DNA of 64,000 nt from Adiantum capillus-veneris. Lineage: Eukaryota > Streptophyta > Polypodiopsida > Polypodiales > Pteridaceae. The stretch covers positions 33,957,969 through 34,021,968 of the forward strand of contig CM043942.1 of NCBI GenBank assembly GCA_014529385.2, read 5' to 3'. The position numbers were made by a program, and so were the translations under genes. Of this stretch, positions 46,971-59,810 are shown piece by piece. Positions within the stretch are counted from its first letter, which is position 1. Each line of letters starts with the position of its first letter. The notes under the pieces are model-generated. The model was not told the origin of the DNA. It did no database searches and was given only the letters and a program-made list of their open reading frames with translations.

Positions 46971-47370
46971 ATGGACACCTTTGATAAGCTCCTTAGTGTT
47001 AGTGTTGGCAATGCTTCCATGATTCCAATTAGAGCATCATTCTTATAATGCTCCTTATTAGAGCAATGCTCCTTATTCCATGTTAGTGTTGGCAATGCTT
47101 CCATGATTCCAATTAGAGCATCCTCCTTATAATGATGGACACCTTTGATAAGCTCCTTAGTGTTAGTGTTGGCAATGCTTCCATGATTCCAATTAGAGCA
47201 TCATTCTTATAATGCTCCTTATTAGAGCAATGCTCCTTATTCCATGTTAGTGTTGGCAATGCTTCCATGATTCCAATTAGAGCATCCTCCTTATAATGAT
47301 GGACACCTTTGTTAAGCTCCTTAGTGTTAGTGTTGGCAATGCTTCCATGATTCCAATTAGAGCATCATGT
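46971..47370. repeat. 164-bp tandem repeat, about 2.4 copies
   Basis: Units start at 46971, 47135 and 47299. The first two are identical by eye over the full 164 bp; the third is partial with one early change. Each full unit contains a shorter phrase (GTTAGTGTTGGCAATGCTTCC and on) twice. Confidence 0.93.
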
Positions 47371-49049
47371 TCAGCACTAATCCACGATTCCAAGAAGAGC
47401 ATATTTTCTTTCAAACTCTTTTCAAAGAATGGGCAACGGCATCATGTTCAGTTTATAGTGGACACACTATTATGCACACTTGATTGCCCACAAGGTAGAA
47501 TGTTTCAAGAGAATCTTGCCTTTAGGGCACCTCCACACCCTTTTTTTGGGGGGGGGGGGGGGGGGGGGGGGTGTTGGTTAATTGAAAAGAGTTACCCCCT
47601 CCAGGACTTTCCACTAAGGTGCAGATGCAAAACAAATGCAAAAGGCCATCCCAATGTCCATGTGTGCATGAGACTTTGAAGGTCACATCAATCAATTCTC
47701 ATTTCCTTTTAAAATTCTCCCCTCCATGTGGGTTGCTTACACATGGATTGAAAATCCAAATAGGAAGCACGAAGTCACATACATGCTTTTTGTCTTGGAT
47801 TGTCTCCACTTGATCAAAGAAGGACATTGGTGCAATCAAAAAGTGTCAATGCCAAAAAGTGTGGAAAGTAGTAGCAAGGGTGCTTACAGATGTGTGCCAG
47901 AATATTAAAGCATGTGTGAAGACCCAATGCAGACAAAAGAGTTTGTGATGTGTATGCCTTATATGGCTATGTGGACCAAGGTAGGGATTCGATCCTTTGA
48001 AAAAGGTTCTTCATGTGAAAAGCCTCTTAGGGTATGCAAGGCAAGTTGAGAAGTGAAGGCTATGTGGTTAGTGAAAAAAAAAGGAAGGGGATGTGTGGGT
48101 TGAATTAACTGCATGAGGAGGGCCAAAAAGTTCTATTCTATAAAGTTTTCACAAAACTTGCTTTTTTCTTAAAAACGACTTTAGCAAACAAAATGGTCAT
48201 TTTGAACATTTTTGCATCTCACGCACGTAGGCTAATTTTGCACCATTTGGGAGATACTTAAGTTTTTCATAACCTGTTGCTTTTTTAGGCTCTGGGCAGG
48301 ACAAAGAAGGAAACAAAGCTATAAAGAGCCTATTTTGTATGCTCCACCATAGCCAATCAATTGGGAAAGATGCAAATTTCAATTTCATTGTCTCTGGTGT
48401 TGTCTTCCCTATCCCTTCTTGTCTTATCTTCTCTTGTGCAAAGATGATAGTGTGTGTAAATTGTGTGTGAGCCCCCCATGCCAATTGATGTGTGTGCAAA
48501 GAGAGAGGTGTTATGTGTGTAGTTTAGAATCTAGAAGCGATTATGATGGTATGCAATAAGTTGTGCTTTTGTGTGTGATTGTGGGTTTGGGTGTGTGTAG
48601 ACGAGTGTTTGAAGTAAAGCTTTACTGTTTGATGTGTTTCAAGAGGATCATGGTGCTCTGATTCCACCTAAGGTATAGAGAGGCGTGTGTGTGTTGCCAA
48701 GTATGTTGTTCTTTTTCTGCCTTCCATCTTCTGGTGCCCTCAATTTATGCGTTTCTAACAGAAGATTTGATTTTCCATCTGCGTTCTTGGAATTTATGTA
48801 TATTATTTGTGGTTTCAAAGATTGATTTTCTCTACTTGCCTATGCGTATTTGTTGATAGCTTCTCAGAGACAGCTCTCAGATACAAGTTTTACACGCACA
48901 GGGACAGCCATAGGTTCTCAAATCTACGAGTTTATTTGGCAATGATAGCAATTATAGTTCTGAGACTATGGCTAGTTGTGTATGCATAACCTTTTTCGAG
49001 GGTCATTGCATGAAGTTTTTTGAAGCCGAGCACTGAGGGTTGGGTTGCC
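47371..49049. other. Unassigned DNA with a poly-G run
   Basis: Poly-G about 47548-47571. No supported gene. 48190-48500 is open on the minus strand but unrecognised. Confidence 0.4.
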
Positions 49050-50030
49050 TTGTATCTTAATTTTGATAATGAAATGAAAGCAATTTTCTTGCTATGTTCT
49101 TTGTCTATGTCATGGGATACGTTTAACAGTGCCATTAGTAACTCTGCCCCTAAGGGAAAGCTTGTTTTTAGTAATGTTACTAGTGCTTTAGTCATGGAAG
49201 ATTCACGCTAATATCTTGACACTAGTGGGTATTGTGATGTGTATATGGAAACTAGAAGTAACTAGAAAAACAATCAAAGGAAGAGAGATCATAGTCAGAG
49301 TTGTGGTCATTCTCAGGATTGCAAGAATGCACATAGTAAGAGTCGTGGACGTGACATGAGGAACATTGAATTCTACCATTATCATAAGCAAGGAGACATA
49401 AAAAAGGATTATTGTTTGTTGCACAAGGGTAAAACCATTGTCCTAAGTTCTACACCTCCTATGAGTAGTGTGAAGATCGAGGAGCTCAATGTCAGTGAAT
49501 CTCCACATACTGATATTGTTCTTGACGTGCTGCAATCGTCAGATGTACTAGTCTTTACTTTTGATTTGAGTTCAGAGGCGTTGTTAGATCTTGATGAATG
49601 TTATGCACAAAATTTGATTAATGACTCAGGTGCCAGTTTTCATGTTACTCCTCACAAGGACTTGCTTTCTAGTTATGCTTTCACACATGGTTTAGTTGAG
49701 TTGGATGACTCTCATTAGCTTGAGATATGCAATTTTTGGGAACTGAAGTCGCATGCGCACAATAATATTGAGTTCATGTTGCGAGATGTTAGACATGTGT
49801 CAGAGCTAACTACAAGCGTGGTTTCAGTAGGACAACTTGATAATCTTGGATATACTATAGTGTCTGGCAATGGTTCTTGGATTATTAGAGAAGGTAGCTT
49901 GGTTGTTCTCAAAGGCCAAGAGTCTGCCTCAATATATTCCTTGTATTTCTCTTCTGTGAAAGAGAATTCTATATATATAACCAAGTTTCCTTCTACTGAG
50001 TTGGGCATAGCCGTCTTGGTCATATGAGTG
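49050..50030 (+). pseudogene. E1 gag end and protease
   Basis: NEMKAIFLLCSLSMSWDTF and ISNSAPKGKLVF mark the gag core end. The CCHC site has lost ligands (FYHYHKQGDIKKDY). The protease active site DSGASFHVTPHKD is intact at about 49623-49660. The LRDVRHVSELTTSVVSVGQL flap end is in the next frame. Stops include TAA at 49209-49211. Confidence 0.82.
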
Positions 50031-50990
50031 AGAAGGGAATGATACATTACAACATTTTGGCTATATCCCTGTGTTGAACTATTCTGATTTTAGTTTGTGT
50101 GAGCATTGCATGTACGAGAAACATAATAGGCTTACCACTTTGTCATTAGATAGAGAGTTAGGGAATCCTCTAGAATTGGTGAAGTGATCTAAGTGGGACT
50201 ATGACGCATAAGTCTCTAGGGGGGGCATTCTATTACTTGACCCTCATAGGTGACTCTACTCAAAAGGTGTGGGTCTACTTGTTGAAGAGGAAAGACAAAG
50301 TTTTTGCCATGCTAGAGAAGTTCCTAGCTATGGTCAAGAACCAGTTAGGCAAGAAGCCAAAGTCTTTGCACACTAACACAATGGGGGAGAGTACGTCTCC
50401 ATTGAGTTCAAGAATTTTTGTAGAAAAAGAGGAACTCAAAGGTAGTTTATTGCACCATACACATCTCTTCAGAATGGAGTTGATGAGTGCATGAATAGGA
50501 CTATTTAGGAGAGGGTAGCTTTGATTCTTTTTATGGAAAACTTACCTCAAGAGATTTAGGGAGAGGCTTTTATGACATCAGTTTACATCATCAATTGATT
50601 GCCTAGTACACAGATGAATCAAAAGATTTCCCAAGAGATCTGGACATGACAAAAGCCTAATTATGACATATTACATGTGTTTGGGTGCCATGAGGCATTC
50701 TTGCATGTGCCTAAAGATCTTAAAAAGAAGCTAGACCCCAAGTCAAAGAAATGTATATTCATTGGCTATGGTGTAGAGATGGAGAGATGGGTTATTGTCT
50801 CTATCACTCAAAATCTTGGAGAGCTATTTGCAGCACGCACATGATATTTAATGAATCAAAGATGCACATACAAACTATGAAAGAGGTTGAGTATCAACAA
50901 GTGAGTTTTGAGGATGTAGCCTCAAGTCTAATCACCCAAATAGCTCAGTCAACTAGTGGTGTAATTACCGCTACTAGTGCTAGCCAGTGA
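50031..50990 (+). pseudogene. E1 GAG-pre-integrase and integrase
   Basis: CEHCMYEKHNR (about 50100), FYYLTLIGDSTQKVWVYLLKRKDKVF (50222), a second-Asp region reading TNTMGESTS in the open frame, MNRTI, HVFGCHEAFLHVPKDL and KKCIFIGYG follow one another in changing frames with stops (for example in ERVALILF... and the IWGEAF region). Dead. Confidence 0.8.
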
Positions 50991-51099
50991 TTCTCCTGAG
51001 AGAGTAGAGTCCAGTCATGCAGTGAGGAGATCTACATGTGTCTCTCATACCCCCAAAAATTTCAAATAGGGTTAGACCATTTGTTGGTCTCACTGATTG

Positions 51100-51900
51100 C
51101 TCTGGAGAGCCCACCTGCTCCCAAGAGGCTATTGAGATGGAAGATAGCATGAAGTGGGAGTAGGCAATGCAATCTGAGTAGAACTCAATTATGACTAATG
51201 AAACCTGGGAACTGATAGAGTTGCCAGAGGAAAAACAAGCCTTGCCTTGCAAAGGGTGTAAAAGAAAAAGTACAACAGAAAAGATCCTGATCCTAAGTAT
51301 AAGGCTAGATTGGTTGCTAAAGTCTCAAGCAAAAGAAAGGCATGGATTTTGATGAGATTGTCTCTCTAGTAGTCAAGATGACTAAATTGCATCTTGTGCT
51401 TGGACTAGTAGCCACTGAGGACTTTGAACTTGTTAAATGGATGTGAAGATGGATTTCCTTCACGAGGATCTTGATGAGGATGTCTACATAAAACACCCAA
51501 AGCGTTTTGAAGTCAAACCTAAGAAGCCTACAAGGGAAAAACTTGTATGTAGATTGTGTAAGGCCTTGTATGGCCTAAAGCAAGTCTCAAGGCAATTGTA
51601 CATGAGTTTTGAATAGTACATGCAGTCCAAAGGCTATGAAGGATCCACAAAGGTCACTAATTATATACCAAGAGGTTGGACAATGGCTCCTTCATATCCA
51701 CATATTCTATGTTGATGATATGCTGATTATTAAGAAGTCTAAAGATGAGATTTCCATCTTAAAGAAGTCACTTAGCGGGATAGAAAACATGGAATGCTAT
51801 CCAGTTGTACATGGAATGCTATCCACTTGTCTCAGGAAACATAGATCCAAAAGGTCTTGCAGTGTTTTAATTTGCAAGGGGGGGGGGGGGGAGCTAAATT
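51100..51900 (+). pseudogene. E1 reverse transcriptase
   Basis: QEAIEMEDSMKWE, ETWELIELPE, KYKARLVAK and MDVKMDFLHEDLDEDVYIKHP (motif A, with changes) occur at 51120-51500. CKALYGLKQVSRQLY follows, and the active site YVDDMLII is near 51711. Then the linker ends in a G-run at 51881-51891. Multiple frames. Confidence 0.85.
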
Positions 51901-51920
51901 AAATACCCCAATGTAGGAAT

Positions 51921-52660
51921 ATGAAAAACTTGAGCAAGAATGATGCTCCAAAATATGATGCTAAGAAAGTGGAAATGGACAAGGTGCCATATTCTTCAAC
52001 AGTTGGCAGCCTTATGTATGCCATGGTAGCCACGAGATCGGACATTGCTTTTGCAGTGGGAGTGGTTAGCAGATTTATGGAAAATCCTAGTAGAAAGCAT
52101 TGGGAAGCAATGAAACACGTCTTGAGGTATCTAAATGATATGGCAGACAAGTGTGTATGCTTTGGGAATAGTGATGAATTCATTGTGGGCCACATAGATG
52201 CAGATTATGTGAGTTGTGTAGATAGTCGGAGATCCATGTCTGGCTATGTGTTTTTGTTTGCTAGAGTAGTCGTGTCATGGAGATCATGTCTCAAAAATTG
52301 TACATCATCTTCCACCATAGAGCCAGAGTATGTAGTAGTCTCTGATACTAGCAAGGAAACTGTGTGGTTAGCTTGGCTAGGGGGATCTTGGCATTACTTA
52401 GACTCCAGTGCTGCATTGCGATAGCTAAAGTTCAATTGCATTAGTAAAGAATCCCCTGTTTCACTCCAGGTCAACCATGTGATACGAGATATATTGGCTA
52501 GCAAGCACATTGAGCTAGTAAACGTTCATAAGGGGATGACAACCTTGCAAATTCTCTCAGGAAGAGCCTACCCTAATAGTGGTTTGCACACTCCATGGAG
52601 ATGACAGGTGTAGGATGAAGCCATAGGATTGATTCATGGTTGTATAGATGTACATATATA
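51921..52660 (+). pseudogene. E1 RT thumb and RNase H
   Basis: From 51921 one open frame of 167 codons gives NLSKNDAPKYDAKKVEM, GSLMYAMVATRSDIAFAVGVV, LRYLNDMADKCVCFGNSDE and RNase H HIDADYVSCVDSRRSMSGYV. The STTEAEY motif reads SSTIEPEYV. After stops, HIELVNVHKGMTTLQILSG closes the domain near 52550. Confidence 0.87.
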
Positions 52661-52683
52661 GGCCACTTGGGCCACGTTGGCCT

Positions 52684-52696
52684 TCAAGTGGGAGAT
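52684..52696 (+). promoter_or_regulatory. Polypurine tract of E1
   Basis: TCAAGTGGGAGAT directly before LTR start TGTTAGGG. Confidence 0.8.
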
Positions 52697-52900
52697 TGTT
52701 AGGGTTCAGACAACTGGCCCGTCACCACCCATACATTGACCATACTAATCTTATCTATTCTTTTGATCATATAGAACAATAAGGAGCAGTGAGGCATTCC
52801 AAATCCTCACTCAAAGCTCCACCAACACTCTATGTCTGCTCTTCTTCTCCCTCTCACTTCGCATGCAACATGCAATCTTTAGTATTAGTGAAGAAGCTTT

Positions 52901-52979
<79 letters not shown>
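52697..52979 (+). repeat. 3' LTR start of E1 with embedded (CT)n
   Basis: TGTTAGGGTTC at 52697; GCATGCAACATGCAATCTTTAG leads to GAAGAAGCTTTAGTCTCTC and (CT)n 52902-52979. The end of the LTR was not found; GCGTATAAAACACGC at about 53211-53225 may be its TATA box. Confidence 0.7.
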
Positions 52980-52980
<1 letters not shown>

Positions 52981-53814
52981 GGAAGGGAATGGGATGTAGG
53001 ATGGCCTCTTTATTTTGCAGTTTAAGGAAATGCTTAAAGCTTAAGCCAAGTGTGACCAAACCTAAGAGAGAGGGAAAAAAGGTCTATGGTGAGATTTTAT
53101 AAAATACCATTTGCATATTTTGTATTTGTAAATAGGATATTTTAACCCAAAAGAGAGGTGGGTAACTGAATTTTAAAATGTCTTTTTCCCATCTCTCTCC
53201 TCTCTCTAGAGCGTATAAAACACGCTCTCTCACTTAGTTCTTAGGTTTTTTTGAAGCACTTTTCAGCTCCTCCTGTCAAAAAAATAGATTTTGCATATTC
53301 TCTCATTGCATTCTCTCTCTAAAATGTGAGCCAACTGTTTCTCTTTCCCCCCCTTTTCTCTCTTGTCACTTCCACATCCCAATCATTAAGAGCATATTCT
53401 ATGCTGCCTACATTTGACAGAAAGTGCAGATCTCCAAGATTGCAGATCTACTCTCTCTGCCACTCTCTTCCTTTAATGTCTTTCCCGCACTCCCTCCCTC
53501 TCTTTGCCTCTCTCATGCTTCTCCCACTCTAGCTCCAGGTGAGAGCAATGGAAAACTCAATTACCTCTGTGTGCATCAACATTTCTCTCTCTAAATCTCT
53601 CATGATCAACATTTTGAATTCAAAGGAGATTGACGGCACACACATCCGCACCGACACCGCACACACAGCAAAAGAAGTAGAGAAGGAGGGGTAGAGGAAT
53701 CGATGCGAGAGAAACATCGTCAAGGCTTCACCACTGCTAAAACACTCTGTACAGCTCACGGGCTTTGCAGGCACACACCTCTGCACCAAAAAGCCAACCC
53801 AAGAACTCACTGAC
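52980..53814. other. Possible LTR remainder, CT-rich DNA
   Basis: TATA-like motif at about 53214; otherwise pyrimidine-rich sequence with no supported gene. Confidence 0.4.
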
Positions 53815-54759
<945 letters not shown>

Positions 54760-54861
54760 ACTTGGATGCTCACCCAGACTTTGACTTCTCTTTACTCTCT
54801 TGGAGCCTTTGAATTCCTCTCTCTCCCCTATTGCATGGGACTCCTCCCTTTTGGGCTCAGG

Positions 54862-54885
54862 ACCACTAGTGATATCGCTAGTGGT
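54862..54885. repeat. 24-bp palindrome in repeat R copy 2 (one mismatch)
   Basis: Same position in R as 3378-3401; ACCACTAGTGAT versus ATCGCTAGTGGT. Confidence 0.88.
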
Positions 54886-56330
54886 GCCCTTGTCTTTCCT
54901 TCTTTCCAAAAGGCCTTATAGGCAGTGTGTGAATGGCCCCCCTTCGGGCGGCCATGTCATTAGTGCGCATCCACCTCAGAGTCACCTGCCGCCAAACACA
55001 GGCCACTGTGCCACTAGAGCTACACCAAAAGGCGCTCGTCTCCGCCCAGCTGTGCCATCGCGCACAACTCACGCAGCGAGGAGTGGTGATAGCCATAGCC
55101 AACCCACGCAAGGAGATCTCTCTCCTTCTTGTGATACCAATGGTGAGCCCACTTTTGGGCTATATACCCTGTGTTTCTAAGCTGCATCTCCCCATGTGGG
55201 ATTTCATTTCCCCGCTATGTGGAAGGCTATGGGTGCTCCACCCTTGGAATGACCTCCAAAGCCCAAAAAACCCCCCCAAAAAATCTCCTCATGGTGCCAT
55301 CTTTTAAGTACTACCATTACCTACTTGACAGTCCGAATCTTGAGCTGCCAAGCCGTGCCGGATCTCCACCATGTTGGCTCCAAAGCATGCAAACTCCACC
55401 CCCCTTCGACTCTTCCGAGCCCACAAATTAAGGCCGTAGAATACTGAGAAAACCATCTGCATACTCCCATCACCAAATGCTCCCAACTTTACTAGATCGT
55501 AACTCGGTGCTCGAGGCTCAGAATCACGGGCCATTAATCCATGCTGACTCCACACGGTGTGCTCTATCTGCTTGATCGATGTCGAGGCCCAAAAAACGCA
55601 AGATGGCATGTCCTCTAATGCAATCAGTTTGGCACAAACCCGGCCCTTGTGGAAAAACTTCATATAGCCATAACTTGTTATCCAAAGCTCTGATTAGCAA
55701 TCCGAGAAGACATGCATGCTCCCTAATTTGATCTTTACACATCTCTACTGACATCCACTCTAGTCATATGTCCCCAGCTGTCCTATCCGTCTCAGATCTG
55801 CTAGACCTTCTAACTTCAAACTGCAGTATCTTGCACACCATGGATCCGTTTGACGAGCCGTCTGGACTAGCTTGCACATCATCTAGAACTCCACATCTTA
55901 GAGCACAAACATAGCATCTCAGGCACCTTTACCTGTCATCCTAACTGCACCATCCTCGAGCCTTTTTTGGCCTGAAAAGCCTCATCTGGCATACATTTCC
56001 CCTGCCACTAGTCTGCCCAGGGACTTCATACCTGCTATAGTCTTCTACACTACACCGGCCTGCAGCCTTCGCCTAGCATAGACCACTTTCTTGCTTGGAA
56101 CAACTTTGGCTGCACCACCATTGCCCACCCACCAGTTGAACATTTATGTTCAACCACACACATGCTTATTGAACTTAAAAAAACGCACGCCCAAAAAAAT
56201 TCACTGTACACCACAAAAACACCTAGCATCTGTACAAAAATTGGCACCTACTACCCGCCACCATTGCTCAAGCGGGTTGCTTAACCCCCTGCTTTACGTA
56301 TGATCATCCGTCTGTGTCAAAAACCTTGCA
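54886..56330. other. Non-coding part of repeat R copy 2
   Basis: Aligns with 3402-4790; no conserved frame. Confidence 0.6.
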
Positions 56331-57242
56331 CTAATCTCTTATATCCACATGTAACACCCTTGCATAGTGCCACACCAAGGCACATAACCAGCTACACACC
56401 CAAACTACCAGCAATATACTTTTACCACTCCATGCACTCATTGGCAAGCTACCTATTTGCAACCAAAAATCTCTAAACACAACAAATAGAGCACCATGAT
56501 GCTCACCATCCTGCTCAACGAAAACTTCTGATATACCTGACCCACACTCCCAACCATGTAAAACGAGATCCGCTTCTAGCGGATCCTGTACCTGCTCAAT
56601 AGGCCATTGCACAACTGCTTCTATCACCATTCCTTTCACCCACCACTCACAGACCTGCTTGAAAAGCTTGAGCGCCACCTTGGAATCTGCATCACCTATC
56701 ATAGAATGCATCCGCTGCACTGGAAGCTCTTCTACCTTTGGCTCCGTACCTGCCATGCACTCAATTCTAGCATGGCCGAGCTCTTCCTTGTCTACCGGCC
56801 CTTCAAGGTCGATTAGCACCCCTTGATTGTCAGGTTTCATCACCTACTCTTCCGCTGCATCATGCTCTGCCAAGGAAGAGAGAAACTTGTTCTCTATTGC
56901 ATCATCCTCGTCTTCTTCCATGGGTACGACTGCTCTATCCCTCCTGGTAAAACTCTGCACCTATTGCACCACCATAGCAGATTCCCCTTCCATTTTCACC
57001 AATATGGCCATTAACATGGCACCATACACCAGCTTTGCATGCACATCATCACTTGTAGGCCTGGACTGCTCCACTTGCTCTCCATTAAGCACCTTGGCTT
57101 GCACTTCATGTTGCTCCTTGCACACATTCAGTATCTCTCCATCCACATGTAAGAGGTCAAAATCTTCATACCTAGATACGACTCCGTCTCCCAACTTGTT
57201 TCAGCATCCATAGAGCTACTGTCACTCAACTCAATCTCTTCT
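56331..57242 (-). pseudogene. Acidic/hydrophobic extension downstream of gag, copy 2
   Basis: A continuous 170-codon piece (56843-56331) covers IDLEGPVDKEELGHARIECM, EWWVKGMVIE, HHGALFVVFRD and the hydrophobic run ILLVVWVCSWLCALVW (residues 142-157). Upstream, the acidic part (EEDEDD, FDLLHVDGE) continues to 57242. TAG at 56844-56846 and 56961-56963 match the stops of copy 1. Not recognised. Because copy 2 has a longer open run than copy 1, it is the better template for a domain search. Confidence 0.5.
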
Positions 57243-58150
57243 TATGTCTCAAGCTCGGGAATCTCCTCTAGCTTCACTGCTTTGACCTCGTTTGCAAACC
57301 GCACTCTTTGGCCTTTACCACCCTTTAATGGAGCTTCAACAGCCACACTTGATCTTGACATCACATCTTTTGCCTTCTCTGGAACCACCTGCACATCCTC
57401 CACATTTGGAGCTTCTCTAGCCGGAATCCTTGGCATAGGAACGACCCTGTCTCTCTGTAGCCAAGGAACCCTCAGTTCTTCTAGCACTTGCATTTCTCTT
57501 TACACCACATGTGGCTCTCGGCCACGACTACATCACACTGCCTTGGCATCACCGCACTTGGAAAACCTCGTCTAGCTTCACGCTTCTTCAGAATCTTTTT
57601 GGTCTACCCTTTCGCTAGAGCTACTGCCTCTTCATACAATGCCTATCCATCTATCTCAACTTTGTCGTGCACTTCCTCATGCAGGTAATCCATGAATTTA
57701 TTCACCTTTAAAAAATTGGCATTCTTTGTAGCAGTTATGTTGATTAGCTTTCCCCAAAGGACTTCGAACTCCCATAGGAACCCTTGAAAATCCGCTTCCA
57801 AGGTCTGCTTCAATCTGTCTAGCTTTCTCTTTACTTCATCCAGCTGCGTATCCGCTGCATATCTGCTTCAAAAAGCCACCTCTAGGGATTTGCAATCTTC
57901 CTTTTCTTCTTCACGCAGATGGTCGAACCATAGCCTCGCTTTACCACAAACCAGGAGCGGGAACACCTGTACCACACCGTCTTATCTCGATAGACCGCTT
58001 TCCAACACGAAAAAATCCGTAATCTTGGAGCCAAGTTTCCGCATCTTCGACCCCAGTGAAAATGGGAAAACCGAACCGCGCCATCTCTAGCAGCACCTGC
58101 TCTTCAAAGGTCGCACCTTTGGCATCACCAAAATCACCCATAAGAGTGAT
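57242..58150 (-). pseudogene. Gag-like gene in repeat R copy 2, broken
   Basis: GFPIFTGVEDAETWLQDYGFF opens the clear gag part (about 58080-58030), followed in other frames by the ARLWFDHLREEEK-like, AELEADFQ and LNKFMDYLHEEVHDK-like segments. Basic Cys-rich sequence leads to VPMPRIPAREAPNVEDVQVV. TAA at 57242-57244 is shared with copy 1. Confidence 0.6.
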
Positions 58151-59487
58151 GGCATCAATAAGTTCCTCATTTATGGCAATTTCGACAAAGGCATTTCCAA
58201 ATAATACATACACAAGCCTTATAAATCTTTTACCACAGCATATGTCTAAAAAAGAATGCAAAACAACGTCCCATTCAATCCTATCATAAACATTGTCAAA
58301 GTCGACCTTGAAAAGAAGAAATCTTGCCTATTCTCTACTACATGCTCCATGCCTTCCCACAGAGTTATGGTAGCATCAAGAATGAATCTTCCTTATATAA
58401 AACCTTTTTGTTCCGGCAAGATAATGTTATCCATGAGAGGAGTAAGTCTCTTAGCTAAAGAAAGAGAAAAAAAATTATATATTGAAGTCAGACATGTTAT
58501 GGATCTCCTATTGTTAAGATCTTCGTTGCTACCATTTTGTGCAGGAGTTTAACCAGCCCATTATTGATACGAGTAGGAAGAGCTCCTTTCCTAATAGCTT
58601 CTTGCCACACCAACATGAGATATGGGGCCAAAAAGTTATTGGCCTTCTTTTTCTTCAATAGCTCAAACATAGTTTTGGTAGGCCTATGAATTTTTCTAGC
58701 CTAGAATTCTCTAGTGAAATCAAGGGCACTGTTAGCTTCCATGAGCTCTTCTTGCCTAAGAGAGTTTCTAAGATCAATGAACCTAGCAAGGGGTTGGTCA
58801 ACAATGGAGAGAGAATCTTCAAGTTGAAGAATCTCCCCACTGATTGCTTTTAACTATTCTTTTGTACTCAGTAAGTGTACTCTGAATCTTTTGCACATAA
58901 ATTTCCCATGATTTAGGAGATGAAGTAAATAAAGTAGAGGATTTATGTAAAATGCACTTTATTTTTTCTCGTATGACTTTATTATCAAAAAACGTTTGGT
59001 CAAGATGGGCCAACTAGCTTTATATGTAGACTCAACTCTCAGAAGTTCAAAAGCATAGGTTTATGATCAAAATAAACAACAAGCATCAAACTTGAACTTA
59101 ACAAACCAATGATCTTGTAGGATATTTACTGACATATAGACATATAGACTTTGTCCAACTTGTAGCTTTGAAGCATTCACCCAGCTGTTTATTACTCCAA
59201 GTAAAACCATAGTCTTCATATACATCTAGTAGATTCATAGAGTCTCTCCATTCTAGAGACCAGACCAAGACATCTTGATCTATCTCTTATTATTTCCACC
59301 ATATTGAAATCACTTGCAATGACAATGTTTATAGGTAATATTTCAATCTCTTGTTAGCACTAAGATCAATCAGCAAGGGAGTTAGGAGCATATACACTAA
59401 CTAAGGTGTAATTGATAGGGTCTGATAAGGTGATAGCTACCCACATACCTTAGATCATTTGTTTATAATACAATTGGTCAATTTACA
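58130..59487 (-). pseudogene. LINE ORF2 fragment, copy 2
   Basis: The same content as 6640-8047: the RT motif A region (DFDNVYDRIEW-type, about 58270-58310), RFILDATITLWEGMEHVV upstream, and an endonuclease remnant to 59487. It is diverged and has a deletion relative to copy 1 near 58840 and 59240. Confidence 0.78.
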
Positions 59488-59810
59488 TGTAAAGAATGAG
59501 GATGCAAGAGAGCTACACAAGACAAGCACAAAGCACAAAGAGATGGAAAGCTTCTTCTTCTTCTTCACAGAAAAGAGAGTACAAAATGACTAAGTGCTAA
59601 AGCTGAAAAGTAGCACATATGTACATGCGGTCACTAAGTGTGAACTCGCTAGAAGCGTACTAGGCTGGCACTATAAGTGTAGTCCAGCTGTAGAATCACT
59701 GGCAGAGATCCTCCGTGTCAGTCACCTAACGCGCCAGTGAGTAAATGCCGTAAGCGGCCAAGACCCGTAATGGATGCCAGCTCAAGGTGTAGAGCTCGAC
59801 ATCTCAACAC
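59488..59810 (-). repeat. 3' LTR of copia C
   Basis: 323 bp, TGTAAAGAATGAGG to CATCTCAACA on the plus strand. Confidence 0.94.

Larger units (their letters stand above)
49050..52979 (+). mobile_element. copia relic E1 (5'-truncated, with 3' LTR start)
   Basis: The plus strand carries gag C-terminus, degraded CCHC, protease, integrase, RT, RNase H, polypurine tract and LTR start, in copia order. No 5' LTR, primer site or gag start is seen left of 49050. Stops and frame changes are frequent. The family is that of E2 (minus strand, 20.0-21.1 kb). Sequence beyond the CT tract may still be LTR. Confidence 0.88.
54760..59487 (-). mobile_element. Composite repeat R, copy 2, interrupted by copia C
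   Basis: Collinear with 3276-8047. The same parts occur in the same order, and the same LINE-gag joint is present. Copy 2 stops at 59487 where the LTR of element C begins; its remaining LINE 5' end would lie beyond the right window edge. Confidence 0.78.

Noticed and set aside
46971-47370. CRISPR-like array
   Set aside because: The units are contiguous tandem copies without unique spacers, and the context is a plant retroelement landscape.
48197-48499. 100-codon minus-strand ORF as a gene
   Set aside because: Unrecognised and without supporting context.
53205-53250. Host promoter at the GTATAAAACACG motif
   Set aside because: It lies within about 520 bp of the E1 LTR start and no coding gene follows, so an LTR promoter is more likely.
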